This document shows positions 16,958 to 25,593 of a DNA stretch of 64,000 nucleotides, one piece after another; positions within the stretch are counted from its first letter, which is position 1; the number at the start of each line of letters is the position of its first letter. Under the pieces are notes generated by a model. It was given only the letters and a program-made list of their open reading frames with translations, was not told the origin of the DNA and ran no database searches. Both the position numbers and the translations under genes were made by a program. The stretch is from Herbidospora solisilvae (GTDB lineage: Bacteria; Actinomycetota; Actinomycetes; Streptosporangiales; Streptosporangiaceae): contig NZ_WXEW01000002.1 of the NCBI RefSeq assembly GCF_009901565.1, forward strand, positions 558,001-622,000. Direction: 5' to 3'.

Positions 16958-17752
16958 GTGGACGTCGTGGACCCGGCTCGGTGGCAGTTCGCCGTCACCA
17001 CCCTCTCCCACTTCCCGGTCGCCCTCCTGGAGACGGCTCGGGTCCGGACCCTCCCGCTGCTGCCGATCCGGCCGGCGCTGGTCGTGCGCGGAGTGGCCTT
17101 CGCATACCGGGGCAAACGCCACGGCAGGCGGTGGTGGCGCAACGGGGACCGCTGCCTTTTCTGGGGTTCGCTGGTGCCCGCTTTTCTGTGGGGCGTGGTG
17201 TTCGGCACCATCGTGCGCGGAATCGCCCTGGATGAGAATCGCGAATTCGCCGGCACGTTCTGGGATCCGCTGAACCCGTTCGCCCTACTCGGCGGATTGA
17301 CGACGCCGGCCCTTTTCGTCACGCACGGCGTGGTATTCCCGGCGCTGAAAACGCGGGGGAGGATCCGCCGGAAGGCGAAGGGCGCGGCGGAGAAAAGGGG
17401 GGTGGTCGCGGCGGTTCTGGTCGTCGCCTTCCTGACCTGGGCAGAGGCGGCGGAAGGGTCGATCGCCGGCGCGGGGATGGTGGCCGACTTCTTCGGCCGG
17501 GAGGGCTGGGCGTTCCTCGGGTCGGCCGTGATCGGCCTGTTCGCGGCGCTCCATCCCGAGGCGCTGCCGTCGACGGCCGGTTCGGAGAACGGTCTGAACA
17601 TAGAAAACGCCGCGTCCACCTCGAAGATCGTGCAGATCATGACGTGGGCCGCGGTCGTGTTCCTGCCGCTGATGCTGGTGTACCAGTCGTGGACCTACTG
17701 GGTGTTCCGCCGCCGCATCGGTGTGCGGAACATCCCAGCGGGTCACAACTAG
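16958..17752 (+). pseudogene. Chimeric cydA::cydB relic of a second cytochrome bd locus
   Basis: The open frame (264 codons) starts MDVVDPARWQFAVTTLSHF, the CydA N-terminus including His-18, compare MDALDLARWQF in the intact CydA at 40585-42015. From about residue 30 it is CydB, entering near the middle of that protein (ALVVRGVAF, then GSLVPAFLWGVVFG, DPLNPFALLGGLTTPALFVTHG) and running to the CydB C-terminus QSWTYWVFRRRI. Almost all of CydA and the first part of CydB are absent, consistent with an in-frame deletion. The CydB part has a segment (RGIALDENREFAG...) that the intact CydB here lacks, so it is a different lineage, not a copy. TAAGGT lies 6 nt before the GTG, so it may still be expressed. 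Confidence 0.8.
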
Positions 17753-17796
17753 GGAGATCTGGCGAATGCCTAAGGCAGGTTCACCGCACGAGCCGC

Positions 17797-17815
17797 GGAC
17801 GGCTTGGGGCCGTCC
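17797..17815. terminator. Bidirectional hairpin between convergent genes
   Basis: GGACGGC-TTGGG-GCCGTCC, extendable by a few pairs, lies between the cyd relic and the WhiB gene, which converge here. Confidence 0.65.
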
Positions 17816-17843
17816 GTGTCTCGCTTCGCCGGGGAGGGTGGTG

Positions 17844-18158
17844 CTAGGCGACGGCGCTGATGCCGGCGCTCGCGGCGCGCCGCATCCGACGGCGACGCTC
17901 GGAGGCGCGCTCGTCCTCGTTCAGGCCACCCCAGGTGCCGTACTTCTCAGGGCGGGAAAGCGCGTAGTCAAGACACTCCGCGCGGACCGGGCAACCGGCG
18001 CAGATCGCCTTCGCCTTCCGCTCGCGGATGTCGCGCTCAGGCTGGCGCTCCCCGTCAGGGCCGAAGAACAGCACAAGGTCCTCTCCCCGGCACGCGGCAT
18101 CATCCTGCCAACCCCAACTGGGGCGGGGGCGGGCGAGCTGCCGACGTACCTGAGACAT
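17844..18158 (-). CDS. WhiB-family transcriptional regulator (WhiB1/WblE-like)
   Basis: A 104-aa iron-sulfur regulator. The four cluster cysteines are Cys-23, Cys-53, Cys-56 and Cys-62 in the classical CxxCPVRxECLDYAL context, followed by the GTWGG turn (74-78) and a basic C-terminal DNA-binding tail (ERRRRMRR). Length and the LNEDER motif favour WhiB1/WblE. AAAGGTGG lies 6-7 nt before the ATG. WhiB proteins bind the housekeeping sigma factor and respond to NO or redox state. Confidence 0.92.
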   Translation of the reverse strand: MSQVRRQLARPRPSWGWQDDAACRGEDLVLFFGPDGERQPERDIRERKAKAICAGCPVRAECLDYALSRPEKYGTWGGLNEDERASERRRRMRRAASAGISAVA

Positions 18159-18259
18159 GAGAAACCACCTTTGGTGAGAAGAGGTATTTCAGTGTTTGTG
18201 CCGCATTGGACGCTTATGGTGTCCTCTTTTGCAACGCGAGGAGCGTCCGTGGTGTTCCC

Positions 18260-18275
18260 GGCTTCTTGCGAAGCC
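18260..18275 (-). terminator. Hairpin directly after the sucrase/ferredoxin-like gene
   Basis: On the minus strand GGCTTC-GCAA-GAAGCC, a 6-bp stem closed by a GNRA tetraloop, abuts the stop codon at 18276. Confidence 0.6.
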
Positions 18276-19184
18276 TCAGGTCAAAGCCGGGGTGAGCTGC
18301 TTGAGCTCGGCCAACCTGTAGGTCGTGATCTCTTCGGCGCAGGCGAGACCGCACGGTGCCGCGAACACCGAAGGCTCGACCACTACCCGAAAACGGGACG
18401 TTCCACCACGCGCGTTGGTTTGCACAACGCACACGGTGGAGTCACCTTCCGACCGGGAGGATTCCACGGCCACTCCGCCGACCGAGAGCTCGCCCGTGTG
18501 TGACCGGACAAAATGCTCGGCGGCTTGCGATGGCTCAGGGAGACCCGCGCGCCCCCGGAAACGGTCAAGAACGATCTTGCCGTCACGGTAGGCGTGTGCC
18601 GCCGCGATCGCGGCAGCCTCAGACATGCTGCCGTAGTAAAGCCCGTGTGGCAAGCACACGAGGTTGGCGGCGTATCGATCGCCGCCGACATGTGTGGTTT
18701 CCCACACATTCCCGGGGTGGTTCCGGGATAGTGATCTCGCGATCGGGAGACCAAAGCGGGCGCAGCACGCGTTGCGCTTGGCGTGCGTGCAGACCAGAAA
18801 TACCGGCTCACTGACAAGTATGCAGGACTCCGGAAGCGCTCCGTCCACAAGTGCGCCCAGGTCAAGATCGTCAGGGTGGTCGAGCCAGGCCTCTGCCAGC
18901 CAGGGGTCGTTCCCGGTGGACGATCCGACGAAAACGTGCAGCGCACGCGGCCCCGGAGTGGTCTCGCGGTCGGGACGGCGGATCAGCTGCGAACGGATGC
19001 CGAGGGCGGTGGCGCGATCGATGAGGGCCAGCACGCTCTCGGGCAGGCGGCATTCGGGCAGGTACGCGGCCCATGGGCCGTTGTGCTCGATGAGCAGCCA
19101 GCGGCGGGCGCCGACCGTGGCGCTGGCGAGCACCGGCGCGTCGCCGGTGTGCAGGCCCGCGGCGTGGTCGCAACCCTTGCTCAT
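18276..19184 (-). CDS. Sucrase/ferredoxin-like [2Fe-2S] protein under an iron box
   Basis: A 302-aa protein of the Suc_Fer-like (thioredoxin-fold ferredoxin) family. Signature segments are VCTHAKRNACCARFG (Cys-132, 140, 141) and WETTHVGGDRYAANLVCLPHGLYYG (Cys-177), which hold the likely 2Fe-2S ligands. In actinomycetes such proteins are linked to siderophore-iron release or redox supply. The iron-dependent repressor box just upstream supports a role in iron acquisition. Its neighbours (WhiB, glpD) are unrelated. Confidence 0.8.
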   Translation of the reverse strand: MSKGCDHAAGLHTGDAPVLASATVGARRWLLIEHNGPWAAYLPECRLPESVLALIDRATALGIRSQLIRRPDRETTPGPRALHVFVGSSTGNDPWLAEAWLDHPDDLDLGALVDGALPESCILVSEPVFLVCTHAKRNACCARFGLPIARSLSRNHPGNVWETTHVGGDRYAANLVCLPHGLYYGSMSEAAAIAAAHAYRDGKIVLDRFRGRAGLPEPSQAAEHFVRSHTGELSVGGVAVESSRSEGDSTVCVVQTNARGGTSRFRVVVEPSVFAAPCGLACAEEITTYRLAELKQLTPALT

Positions 19185-19215
19185 GTGCCCGATCCGTCCT
19201 TGTGATCAGCTTCGG

Positions 19216-19234
19216 TTAGGTAATCCTAACCTTA
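19216..19234 (-). promoter_or_regulatory. Iron box (IdeR/DmdR site)
   Basis: TTAGGTAATCCTAACCTTA matches the 19-bp iron box consensus, with TTAGGT and the AACC(T)TA half-site conserved. It lies 32 bp before the start of the sucrase/ferredoxin-like gene and 9 bp downstream (minus strand) of a TTGACA element at 19243-19248, so repressor binding would block that promoter when iron is sufficient. Confidence 0.82.
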
Positions 19235-19252
19235 GACGATGGTGTCAAACGC

Positions 19253-20752
19253 TCAGGGCTGAAGTGACAGAACGTGCCTCGCGACCGTGAGCGCCGCCTC
19301 GCGGTCTTCCGGCACCAGCCCGATCCTGGTACGGCGGTCGAGCAGGTCGTCCTCGTCGAGCGCGCCCTCGTGGCGGACCGCCCAGACCAGCTCGGCCCAG
19401 GTGGTCGGCTCGCCCGGGAGCACCTTCGCGCCGAGCGCCCGGTTCGAGGCGATGAGGGCGGCGATGTCCTCGGCCTCCGAGCCGTAGCGCTCGATCAGCC
19501 GCCACGGCGCCCTGACCCCGCGCGTCGTGGCGCCGACCAGCGGCAGCCGCGCGGTCGTGCTCCGCCGGGCCCGCGGGCAGGCGGCGTCGACCGCGTCCTC
19601 GGCCATGCGGCGGTAGGTGGTGAGCTTGCCGCCGACGACGGTCACGACGCCGTCCTTCCCCTTCAGCACCGCGTGGCGGCGCGACAGGTCGGCGGTGCGG
19701 CCGGTTCCGGTGTCGAGGAGCGGGCGCAGCCCGGCGTAGGAGCCGGCGACCTGGTCACGGGTGACCGGCACGCCCAGCACGCCGTTGAGGGTGGCCAGCA
19801 GGAACTCCACGTCACCCTCCGGCACGTCGGGCACGTCCGGCACCGGCCCCTCGACCGGCTCGTCGGTCAGCCCCACCAGGACGTGGCCGTCGCTCTGCGG
19901 CAGCACCAGCAGGAACCGGCTCGACTCACCCGGCATCGGCACGTGCAGCCCCGCCCGCAGCGGCCCCAGCACCCCCTCCCGGAGCACCAGGTGGGTGCCG
20001 CGCGAGGGCCGCAGCGTGATCTCGGGGGCGAGCCCGCCCGCCCACACCCCCGTGGCGTTCACGACCGCTTCGGCCCTGATCGTGAACGTGTCACCCGACA
20101 GCTCGTCGCGCACCTCGGCGCCGTCGCCGGCCAGGCCGAGGGCCCGGCAGCGGGTCAGCACCCGCGCGCCGTGCCCGGCGGCCGTTCGGGCCAGCGCGAC
20201 CACGAGGCGCGCGTCGTCGACCACCCGGCCGTCGTAGGACCGCAGCGCGCCCCGCAGCCCGTCGGCGGCCAGCGCCGGGACCAGGTCGAGCGCCTCGGCC
20301 GCGCCCAGCCGCGCCGGGCCCGGGATCAGCTTCCGCGGCGTGCCCGCCGCGGCCCGCAGCACGTCGCCGAGCCGGTAGCCGGTCATCAGCTTGCGGGCCG
20401 TCGCCGCCGGCACGGCCGGGGTCAGCGGCAGCAGGTAGGGCTGCGCCTTGACCAGGTGGGGCGCGGTGTGCCGGATCAGCACGTGGCGTTCGGCGGCGCT
20501 CTCCCTGGCCAGCCCGATCTGGCCGGACGCGAGGTAGCGCAGCCCCCCGTGGATGAGCTTGGAACTCCAGCGAGAGGTCCCGAAGGCCAGGTCGTGGGCG
20601 TCGATCGCGACCACCGACAACCCGCGGGCGGCGGCGTCGAGCGCCACGCCCGCTCCGGTGGCGCCCAGGCCCACGACGAGGAGGTCGGCGACCTCGTCGC
20701 GGGCGTCGTGGAGATCGCGGGCGCGGCGGGCCGCGTTGAGGGAAGACTCCAT
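19253..20752 (-). CDS. glpD: Glycerol-3-phosphate dehydrogenase (FAD)
   Basis: A 499-aa flavoprotein that oxidises glycerol-3-phosphate to dihydroxyacetone phosphate at the membrane. It has the FAD-binding GxGxxG variant (VVGLGATGAGVALDAAARG) near residue 26, FGTSRWSSKLIHGGLRYL, which is characteristic of GlpD, and the C-terminal GGKLTTYRRMAEDAV. It starts at 20752 and is divergent from the alkyl-DHAP-synthase-like gene, with a palindrome between them; no glpK or glpF is adjacent. Confidence 0.92.
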   Translation of the reverse strand: MESSLNAARRARDLHDARDEVADLLVVGLGATGAGVALDAAARGLSVVAIDAHDLAFGTSRWSSKLIHGGLRYLASGQIGLARESAAERHVLIRHTAPHLVKAQPYLLPLTPAVPAATARKLMTGYRLGDVLRAAAGTPRKLIPGPARLGAAEALDLVPALAADGLRGALRSYDGRVVDDARLVVALARTAAGHGARVLTRCRALGLAGDGAEVRDELSGDTFTIRAEAVVNATGVWAGGLAPEITLRPSRGTHLVLREGVLGPLRAGLHVPMPGESSRFLLVLPQSDGHVLVGLTDEPVEGPVPDVPDVPEGDVEFLLATLNGVLGVPVTRDQVAGSYAGLRPLLDTGTGRTADLSRRHAVLKGKDGVVTVVGGKLTTYRRMAEDAVDAACPRARRSTTARLPLVGATTRGVRAPWRLIERYGSEAEDIAALIASNRALGAKVLPGEPTTWAELVWAVRHEGALDEDDLLDRRTRIGLVPEDREAALTVARHVLSLQP

Positions 20753-20776
20753 GCGGTTCCTTGATCGGGACGGGCA

Positions 20777-20790
20777 TTACCCTTGGGTAA
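20777..20790. promoter_or_regulatory. Palindrome TTACCC-TT-GGGTAA in the glpD/oxidase divergent promoter
   Basis: A perfect 6-2-6 palindrome placed 24 bp from the glpD start and 22 bp from the oxidase start. Its form suits a TetR- or GntR-type repressor of both genes; no regulator gene is next to it. Confidence 0.55.
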
Positions 20791-20812
20791 CCTATCGAGA
20801 GGCCGGCATCCT

Positions 20813-22342
20813 GTGGAGACTCCGCGTACCCCCGTGCAGCCCATGCTCTGGTCGGGCTGGGGTGACCCCGGCAGGGCGACCGGGCTCGCTCCTGACGTGC
20901 TGGAGCTGCTCGCGGAGGCACTGGGCGTCACGCCGCCCACCGGTGAACCGGCGGGGTTCGGCGACGTCCGGCTCCCCGAAGCCGATCTGTCACCCTTCGT
21001 GCTTGCCTCGCTGCGGTCCATCGTAGGCGCGGAGAGCGTGCGTACCGATGCCGATGCCCGCATTCGCCACACGAGGGGCAAATCCACGCCCGACCTGCTG
21101 AGGATGCGGATGGGGGACGGTTCCGACGCCCCGGACGCCGTCGTGTTGCCGGGCTCCCACCACGAGGTCTCCGAGGTGCTGCGGGTCTGCTCCGCCGAGA
21201 GGGTCGCGGTGGTGCCGTTCGGCGGCGGGACGTCCGTCGTCGGCGGCGTCACCCCGCTCCGCGAGGGCTTCGCCGGAGTGGTCGCGCTCGACGTGCGGCG
21301 GCTCGACCGGCTGGTGTCGGTCGACGAGGAGTCGATGCTGGCCGAGCTCCAGCCGGGGCTGCGCGGGCCGCAGGCCGAGGAACTGCTCAACGCGCGCGGG
21401 CTGACCCTGGGGCACTTCCCGCAGTCGTGGGAGTACGCCACCCTCGGCGGGTTCGCCGCCGCCCGCTCGTCGGGGCAGGCCTCGGCCGGTTACGGGCGGT
21501 TCGACGACATGGTCGAGGGGCTGACCGTGGCCACGCCGGTGGGCGACTGGGAGCTCGGCCGGGCGCCACGCTCGGCCGCCGGGCCCGACCTGCGGCACGT
21601 CGTCCTGGGCTCCGAGGGCGCGTTCGGGGTGATCACCTCGATGCGGCTGCGGGTGCGCCGGCTGCCCGCGCGGCGGAACTGGGACGCCTGGCGGTTCCCG
21701 TCGTTCGCGGCGGGCCGCGACGCGATGCGCGTGCTGGCCCAGGAGCGCCGGCTCCCGGCGGTGCTCCGCCTGTCCGACGAGACCGAGACCATGATCGGCG
21801 GGGGTTCGGGCTGCCTGATGGTCGTCGGCTGGGAAGGGGGCGAGCCGCCGACGTTCGCCGACGCCGGCCACCTGGGGCCGGAGCCCGCCGAACGCTGGGC
21901 CGAGGGCCGGTTCGGCGGCCCCTACCTGCGCGACGCGCTCATCGCCGCCGGGGCGACCGTGGAGACCCTGGAGACCGCCGCCCACTGGTCGGGCCTGCCC
22001 CGGCTCTACGAGGCCGTCAGGCTCGCCCTGGAGGCCGCGCTCGGCCGGGTGATCGTGATGTGCCACGTCTCCCACCTCTACGAGACCGGCGCGTCGCTCT
22101 ACTTCACCGTCGTCACCGCCGCCGGAGACGACCCGCTGGCCCGCTGGGAGGCCGCCAAGGCCAAGGCCAGCGAGGCGATCGGGCTGGCCGGGGGCACCAT
22201 CTCGCACCACCACGGCGTCGGCCGCGACCACCGCGCCGCCTACGCCGCCGAGATCGGTCCCGTGGGCGTCGGCGTCATGCGGGCGATCAAGAAAAGTCTC
22301 GATCCGATGGGGATTCTCAACCCCGGTGTCCTCGTCCCCTGA
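20813..22342 (+). CDS. FAD-binding oxidase, alkyldihydroxyacetone-phosphate synthase-like
   Basis: A 509-aa protein of the VAO/PCMH flavoenzyme family. The FAD-binding half has PFGGGTSVVGGVTP and QSWEYATLGGFAAARSSGQ; the cap half ends with GGTISHHHGVGRDH and LDPMGILNPGVLVP, where the HHH motif is typical of alkyl-DHAP synthases. Those enzymes swap the acyl of acyl-DHAP for a fatty alcohol in ether-lipid synthesis. The divergent glpD acts on glycerol-3-phosphate/DHAP, so a shared metabolite is plausible. GTG at 20813 follows GAGAGG at 10 nt; TTG at 20783 is an alternative. Confidence 0.82.
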   Translation: METPRTPVQPMLWSGWGDPGRATGLAPDVLELLAEALGVTPPTGEPAGFGDVRLPEADLSPFVLASLRSIVGAESVRTDADARIRHTRGKSTPDLLRMRMGDGSDAPDAVVLPGSHHEVSEVLRVCSAERVAVVPFGGGTSVVGGVTPLREGFAGVVALDVRRLDRLVSVDEESMLAELQPGLRGPQAEELLNARGLTLGHFPQSWEYATLGGFAAARSSGQASAGYGRFDDMVEGLTVATPVGDWELGRAPRSAAGPDLRHVVLGSEGAFGVITSMRLRVRRLPARRNWDAWRFPSFAAGRDAMRVLAQERRLPAVLRLSDETETMIGGGSGCLMVVGWEGGEPPTFADAGHLGPEPAERWAEGRFGGPYLRDALIAAGATVETLETAAHWSGLPRLYEAVRLALEAALGRVIVMCHVSHLYETGASLYFTVVTAAGDDPLARWEAAKAKASEAIGLAGGTISHHHGVGRDHRAAYAAEIGPVGVGVMRAIKKSLDPMGILNPGVLVP

Positions 22343-22362
22343 AACCGAGCAAGATTGACCGT

Positions 22363-23874
22363 ATGGCGGACATCGGCGTCGAGGCTGCGGCCGCGCGCGG
22401 GAAGCTGGTCTCCTCCCGGGTCTCCGAACACGGCGCCGGGTGGCACTGCCAGGAGATCGGGACCTTCCAGGCGCTGCGCCCCAACAAGACCACCTTCACG
22501 TGGTTACATCCGAAGACCCTGTGGCGGTCGCGCAACGAGATCCTCGCCGGGTTGTTCGGCGACCCGTCCGCGGAGGTCCGCCGCCGCTGGGTGGCCTCCA
22601 TGCGGGAGAACGGCGCAGACCCCGACTTCCGGATGACCCGCCCGACCGGCCCCGAGTACTCGTTCCTCGTCATTGGCGACACCGGCGAGGGCGACGCCTC
22701 CCAGTACGCCGTGATCCCCGGCCTGCTGAAAGTGGGCGGGAAGACCGACTTCGCGATCATCGCCAGCGACGTGATCTACCCCACGGGCGCCGCGAGCGAC
22801 TACTGCGACAAGTTCTTCCGCCCGTTCAAGGACTACGACGCCCCCATCTACGCCATCCCCGGCAACCACGACTGGTACGACGGCCTCGGCGGCTTCATGC
22901 GGGTGTTCTGCGGCGCCAAGCCGCTCAAGGTCGAGAAGGAGGGCTTCCGGCTCTCCCCGGCCGGGCTGCGCGGCCTGCTCTGGAAGAAACCCGAGGCGAT
23001 CGACGAGACCGCGCTCGCCGAGGCCTGGAAGCTGCGCGGCCGACCGGCGCAGCAGGCCCGGCAGCCGGCCCCCTACTGGGTGCTCGACCTGGGCGAACTC
23101 GTCGTGGTCGGCATCGACACCGGCATCACCGGCTCGCTCGACCGCGAGCAGGGCGAGTGGCTGCGCCACGTCTCGACGGCCGACACCCGGCCCAAGGTGC
23201 TCATCACCGGCAAGCCGATCTACGTGCGCAACGACTACAAACCCTGCCCGATCGAGGGCGGCGGCACGGTCGACGAGATCGTGCGCGACCCCGCCTGCAA
23301 CTACGTCGCGGCGATCGGCGGCGACGTGCACAACTACCAGCGTTTCCCGGTCAACGTCGACGGGCGGGTGATCCAGTACCTCGTGTCGGGCGGCGGCGGC
23401 GCGTTCATGCACGCCACCCACACCATCCCGCGCGTCGACAAGGTCCACGAGGACGACTTCCGCTGCTACCCGCTGCGCGGCGACTCGCTCTCGTTCTACA
23501 GCCTGCTCTACTCGCGCAAGCTGCGGATGAAGTGGCTCTACCTGACGCCGGAGCAGGCCGTGGCGCTGATGTCGCGGCGGATCGGCAACGAGCCGGTCCG
23601 CGACACCCCGCCCGTGCGGATCACCGCCCGGATGAAGTGGGCGGCCCGCTTCCTCGGCGGCTGGCCGATGCCGTTCCACCTGCCGGTGGGCCGCTTCTTC
23701 CACCGCTGGATCTCCGAGCTGACCGACTGGGACACCCCGCCGTTCTTCAAGAGCTTCCTGCACGTCTCGGTCTCCTCGGGCGAACTGCGCATCCGCTGCT
23801 TCGCCGCGACCGGGTGCCTGGCCCAGGAGCTCGAACCGCCGGTCGAGGACGAGGTGGTCATCCCGCTGGCCTGA
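22363..23874 (+). CDS. Calcineurin-like metallophosphoesterase
   Basis: A 503-aa protein with the dinuclear-metal phosphoesterase motifs in order: GDTGEGD, ASDVIYPTG (in place of GDxxY), PGNHDWYD and GGDVHNYQRF. The C-terminal 130 residues include a basic amphipathic stretch (ITARMKWAARFLGGW) that may contact membrane. Substrate unknown. CAAGAT is 7 nt before the ATG with no ribosome site, so expression may be leaderless. It follows the oxidase by 20 bp. Confidence 0.82.
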   Translation: MADIGVEAAAARGKLVSSRVSEHGAGWHCQEIGTFQALRPNKTTFTWLHPKTLWRSRNEILAGLFGDPSAEVRRRWVASMRENGADPDFRMTRPTGPEYSFLVIGDTGEGDASQYAVIPGLLKVGGKTDFAIIASDVIYPTGAASDYCDKFFRPFKDYDAPIYAIPGNHDWYDGLGGFMRVFCGAKPLKVEKEGFRLSPAGLRGLLWKKPEAIDETALAEAWKLRGRPAQQARQPAPYWVLDLGELVVVGIDTGITGSLDREQGEWLRHVSTADTRPKVLITGKPIYVRNDYKPCPIEGGGTVDEIVRDPACNYVAAIGGDVHNYQRFPVNVDGRVIQYLVSGGGGAFMHATHTIPRVDKVHEDDFRCYPLRGDSLSFYSLLYSRKLRMKWLYLTPEQAVALMSRRIGNEPVRDTPPVRITARMKWAARFLGGWPMPFHLPVGRFFHRWISELTDWDTPPFFKSFLHVSVSSGELRIRCFAATGCLAQELEPPVEDEVVIPLA

Positions 23875-23997
23875 GCGTGGTGACGGCGCGGGTCCGCACG
23901 GCCGCCGAGGTCCCGCTCATGCCGGTTTTCTGTACGGCTCCCGCCCGCCCTCCGGCGCCACGACGGAACTGTCGGTGCGGCCTGGCAGGCTGGAACC

Positions 23998-25593
23998 GTG
24001 CAGGTTGCGGTTTCCGGGGCGAAGGACGGCAGCGGTGAGCTGCGGCCCGGCGGCCCGGTGGCCGACCTCGCCGCGGCGGTGGGCCAGGCCGAGGCGCGTG
24101 CGGCGCCCCGCTGGGTGTGGGCCGACACACGGCGGATCTACCCCGGGTTGCTGGCCCGGGGCGTGCGGGTGGCGCGCTGCCACGACGTCGCGCTGACCGA
24201 GAACCTGCTGCTGGCCGCCGAGGGCCGCTACGGCGAGCCGCGGTCGGCCGAGGCGGCTCACGCCCGCCTCCACGGCCTGCCGGTGCCCGACGACCGCCAC
24301 GAGACCTCCGAGGCCGCCCAGGGGTCGTTGTTCGACCCCGAGCCCGCGCCGGCCGAGCCGGGGGCCGCCCTCGTCGAGGAGGTGGCCGCCGCGCAGGCCG
24401 CCCGGATCGCGGCGCTGCCCGAGCCGGGCCGGTTCCGGCTGCTGGTCGCGGCCGAGTCGGCCGGCGGGCTGATCGCGGCCGAGATGGGCCACGACGGCAT
24501 GCCGTGGCGCGAGTCGGTGCACCAGGCGCTGCTGACCGACCTGCTCGGGCCCCGCCCCGCCCACGGCATGCGGCCCGCCAAGCTGCAGGCGCTGGCCGAC
24601 CAGGTGTCGGCGGCGTTCGGCAGGCCGCTCAACCCCGACTCGCCGCAGCAGATCGTCAAGGCGTTCAAGGCGGCCGGGGTGCCGGTGCCGTCGACCCGTT
24701 CCCACGTGCTGAAGGAGGTCGACCATCCGGGGGTGGCGCCGTTGCTGGCGTACAAGGAACTGGCCCGGCTGTTCAGCTTCCACGGCTGGGTGTGGGCCGA
24801 CCAGTGGGTGCGCGACGACCGCTTCCGGGCCGAATACGTCGTGGGCGGCGTCGTCAGCGGCCGGTGGGCGACCAGCGGGGGCGGGGCGCTGCAGATCCCG
24901 AAGGTGATGCGGAAGGCGGTGGTGGCCGACGAGGGGTGGACGCTCGTCGTCGCCGACGCCGCCCAGCTCGAGCCGCGGGTGCTGGCCGCGATGGCCGGGG
25001 ACCGGGGGCTGGCCCGCGCCGCCGGGGAGATCGACCTCTACGCCGCGCTGGCCCAGGCGTTCGGCGGCCAGCGCGACGCCGCCAAGATCGCCATGCTGTC
25101 GGCCATGTACGGCGGCACCAGCGGCGACGCCCCCAAACTGCTGGCCGTGATGCGCAACCGCTTCCCCCAGGCCTACGCGTTCGTCGAAGACGCCGCCCGC
25201 GCGGGGGAGGAGGGGCGGGTGGTGCGCTCGTGGCTGGGCCGCACCAGCCCGCCGCCGTCCGACCGCTGGCGGGCCGTCGTCTCCGGGCCCGACGGGGGCA
25301 GGGCGGCCCGCGACCGGGGGCGGTTCACCCGCAACTTCGTCGTCCAGGCCACCGCCGCCGAATGGGCGCTCACCCTGATGGCCGTGCTGCGCGGCCGTCT
25401 CAGGGAACCCGCGAGGCTGGTGTTCTTCCAGCACGACGAGGTCATGATCCACTGCCCGGAAGACCAGGCCGGAGAGGTGGCCGCCGCGGTCGCGGCGAGC
25501 GCGGAGGAGGCCACCCGCCTGCTGTTCGGCGCGACCCCGGTCAGGTTCCCCATGGAGGCGATACCGGTGACCTGCTACGCCGACGCCAAGTGA
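23998..25593 (+). CDS. Stand-alone family-A DNA polymerase domain protein
   Basis: A 531-aa protein with a Pol I-type palm in the C-terminal half: motif A VVADAAQLEPRVLA (DxxQxE with Ala where Ser is usual), motif B RDAAKIAMLSAMYGG (Arg, Lys and Tyr kept), and motif C FFQHDEVMIHC. The N-terminal 200 residues replace the nuclease domains; I do not see intact DxE exonuclease motifs, and no 5' nuclease is present. Such proteins are annotated as bifunctional exonuclease/polymerase in actinomycetes; their role is unsettled. It overlaps the convergent MFS gene by 19 bp. Confidence 0.8.
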   Translation: MQVAVSGAKDGSGELRPGGPVADLAAAVGQAEARAAPRWVWADTRRIYPGLLARGVRVARCHDVALTENLLLAAEGRYGEPRSAEAAHARLHGLPVPDDRHETSEAAQGSLFDPEPAPAEPGAALVEEVAAAQAARIAALPEPGRFRLLVAAESAGGLIAAEMGHDGMPWRESVHQALLTDLLGPRPAHGMRPAKLQALADQVSAAFGRPLNPDSPQQIVKAFKAAGVPVPSTRSHVLKEVDHPGVAPLLAYKELARLFSFHGWVWADQWVRDDRFRAEYVVGGVVSGRWATSGGGALQIPKVMRKAVVADEGWTLVVADAAQLEPRVLAAMAGDRGLARAAGEIDLYAALAQAFGGQRDAAKIAMLSAMYGGTSGDAPKLLAVMRNRFPQAYAFVEDAARAGEEGRVVRSWLGRTSPPPSDRWRAVVSGPDGGRAARDRGRFTRNFVVQATAAEWALTLMAVLRGRLREPARLVFFQHDEVMIHCPEDQAGEVAAAVAASAEEATRLLFGATPVRFPMEAIPVTCYADAK

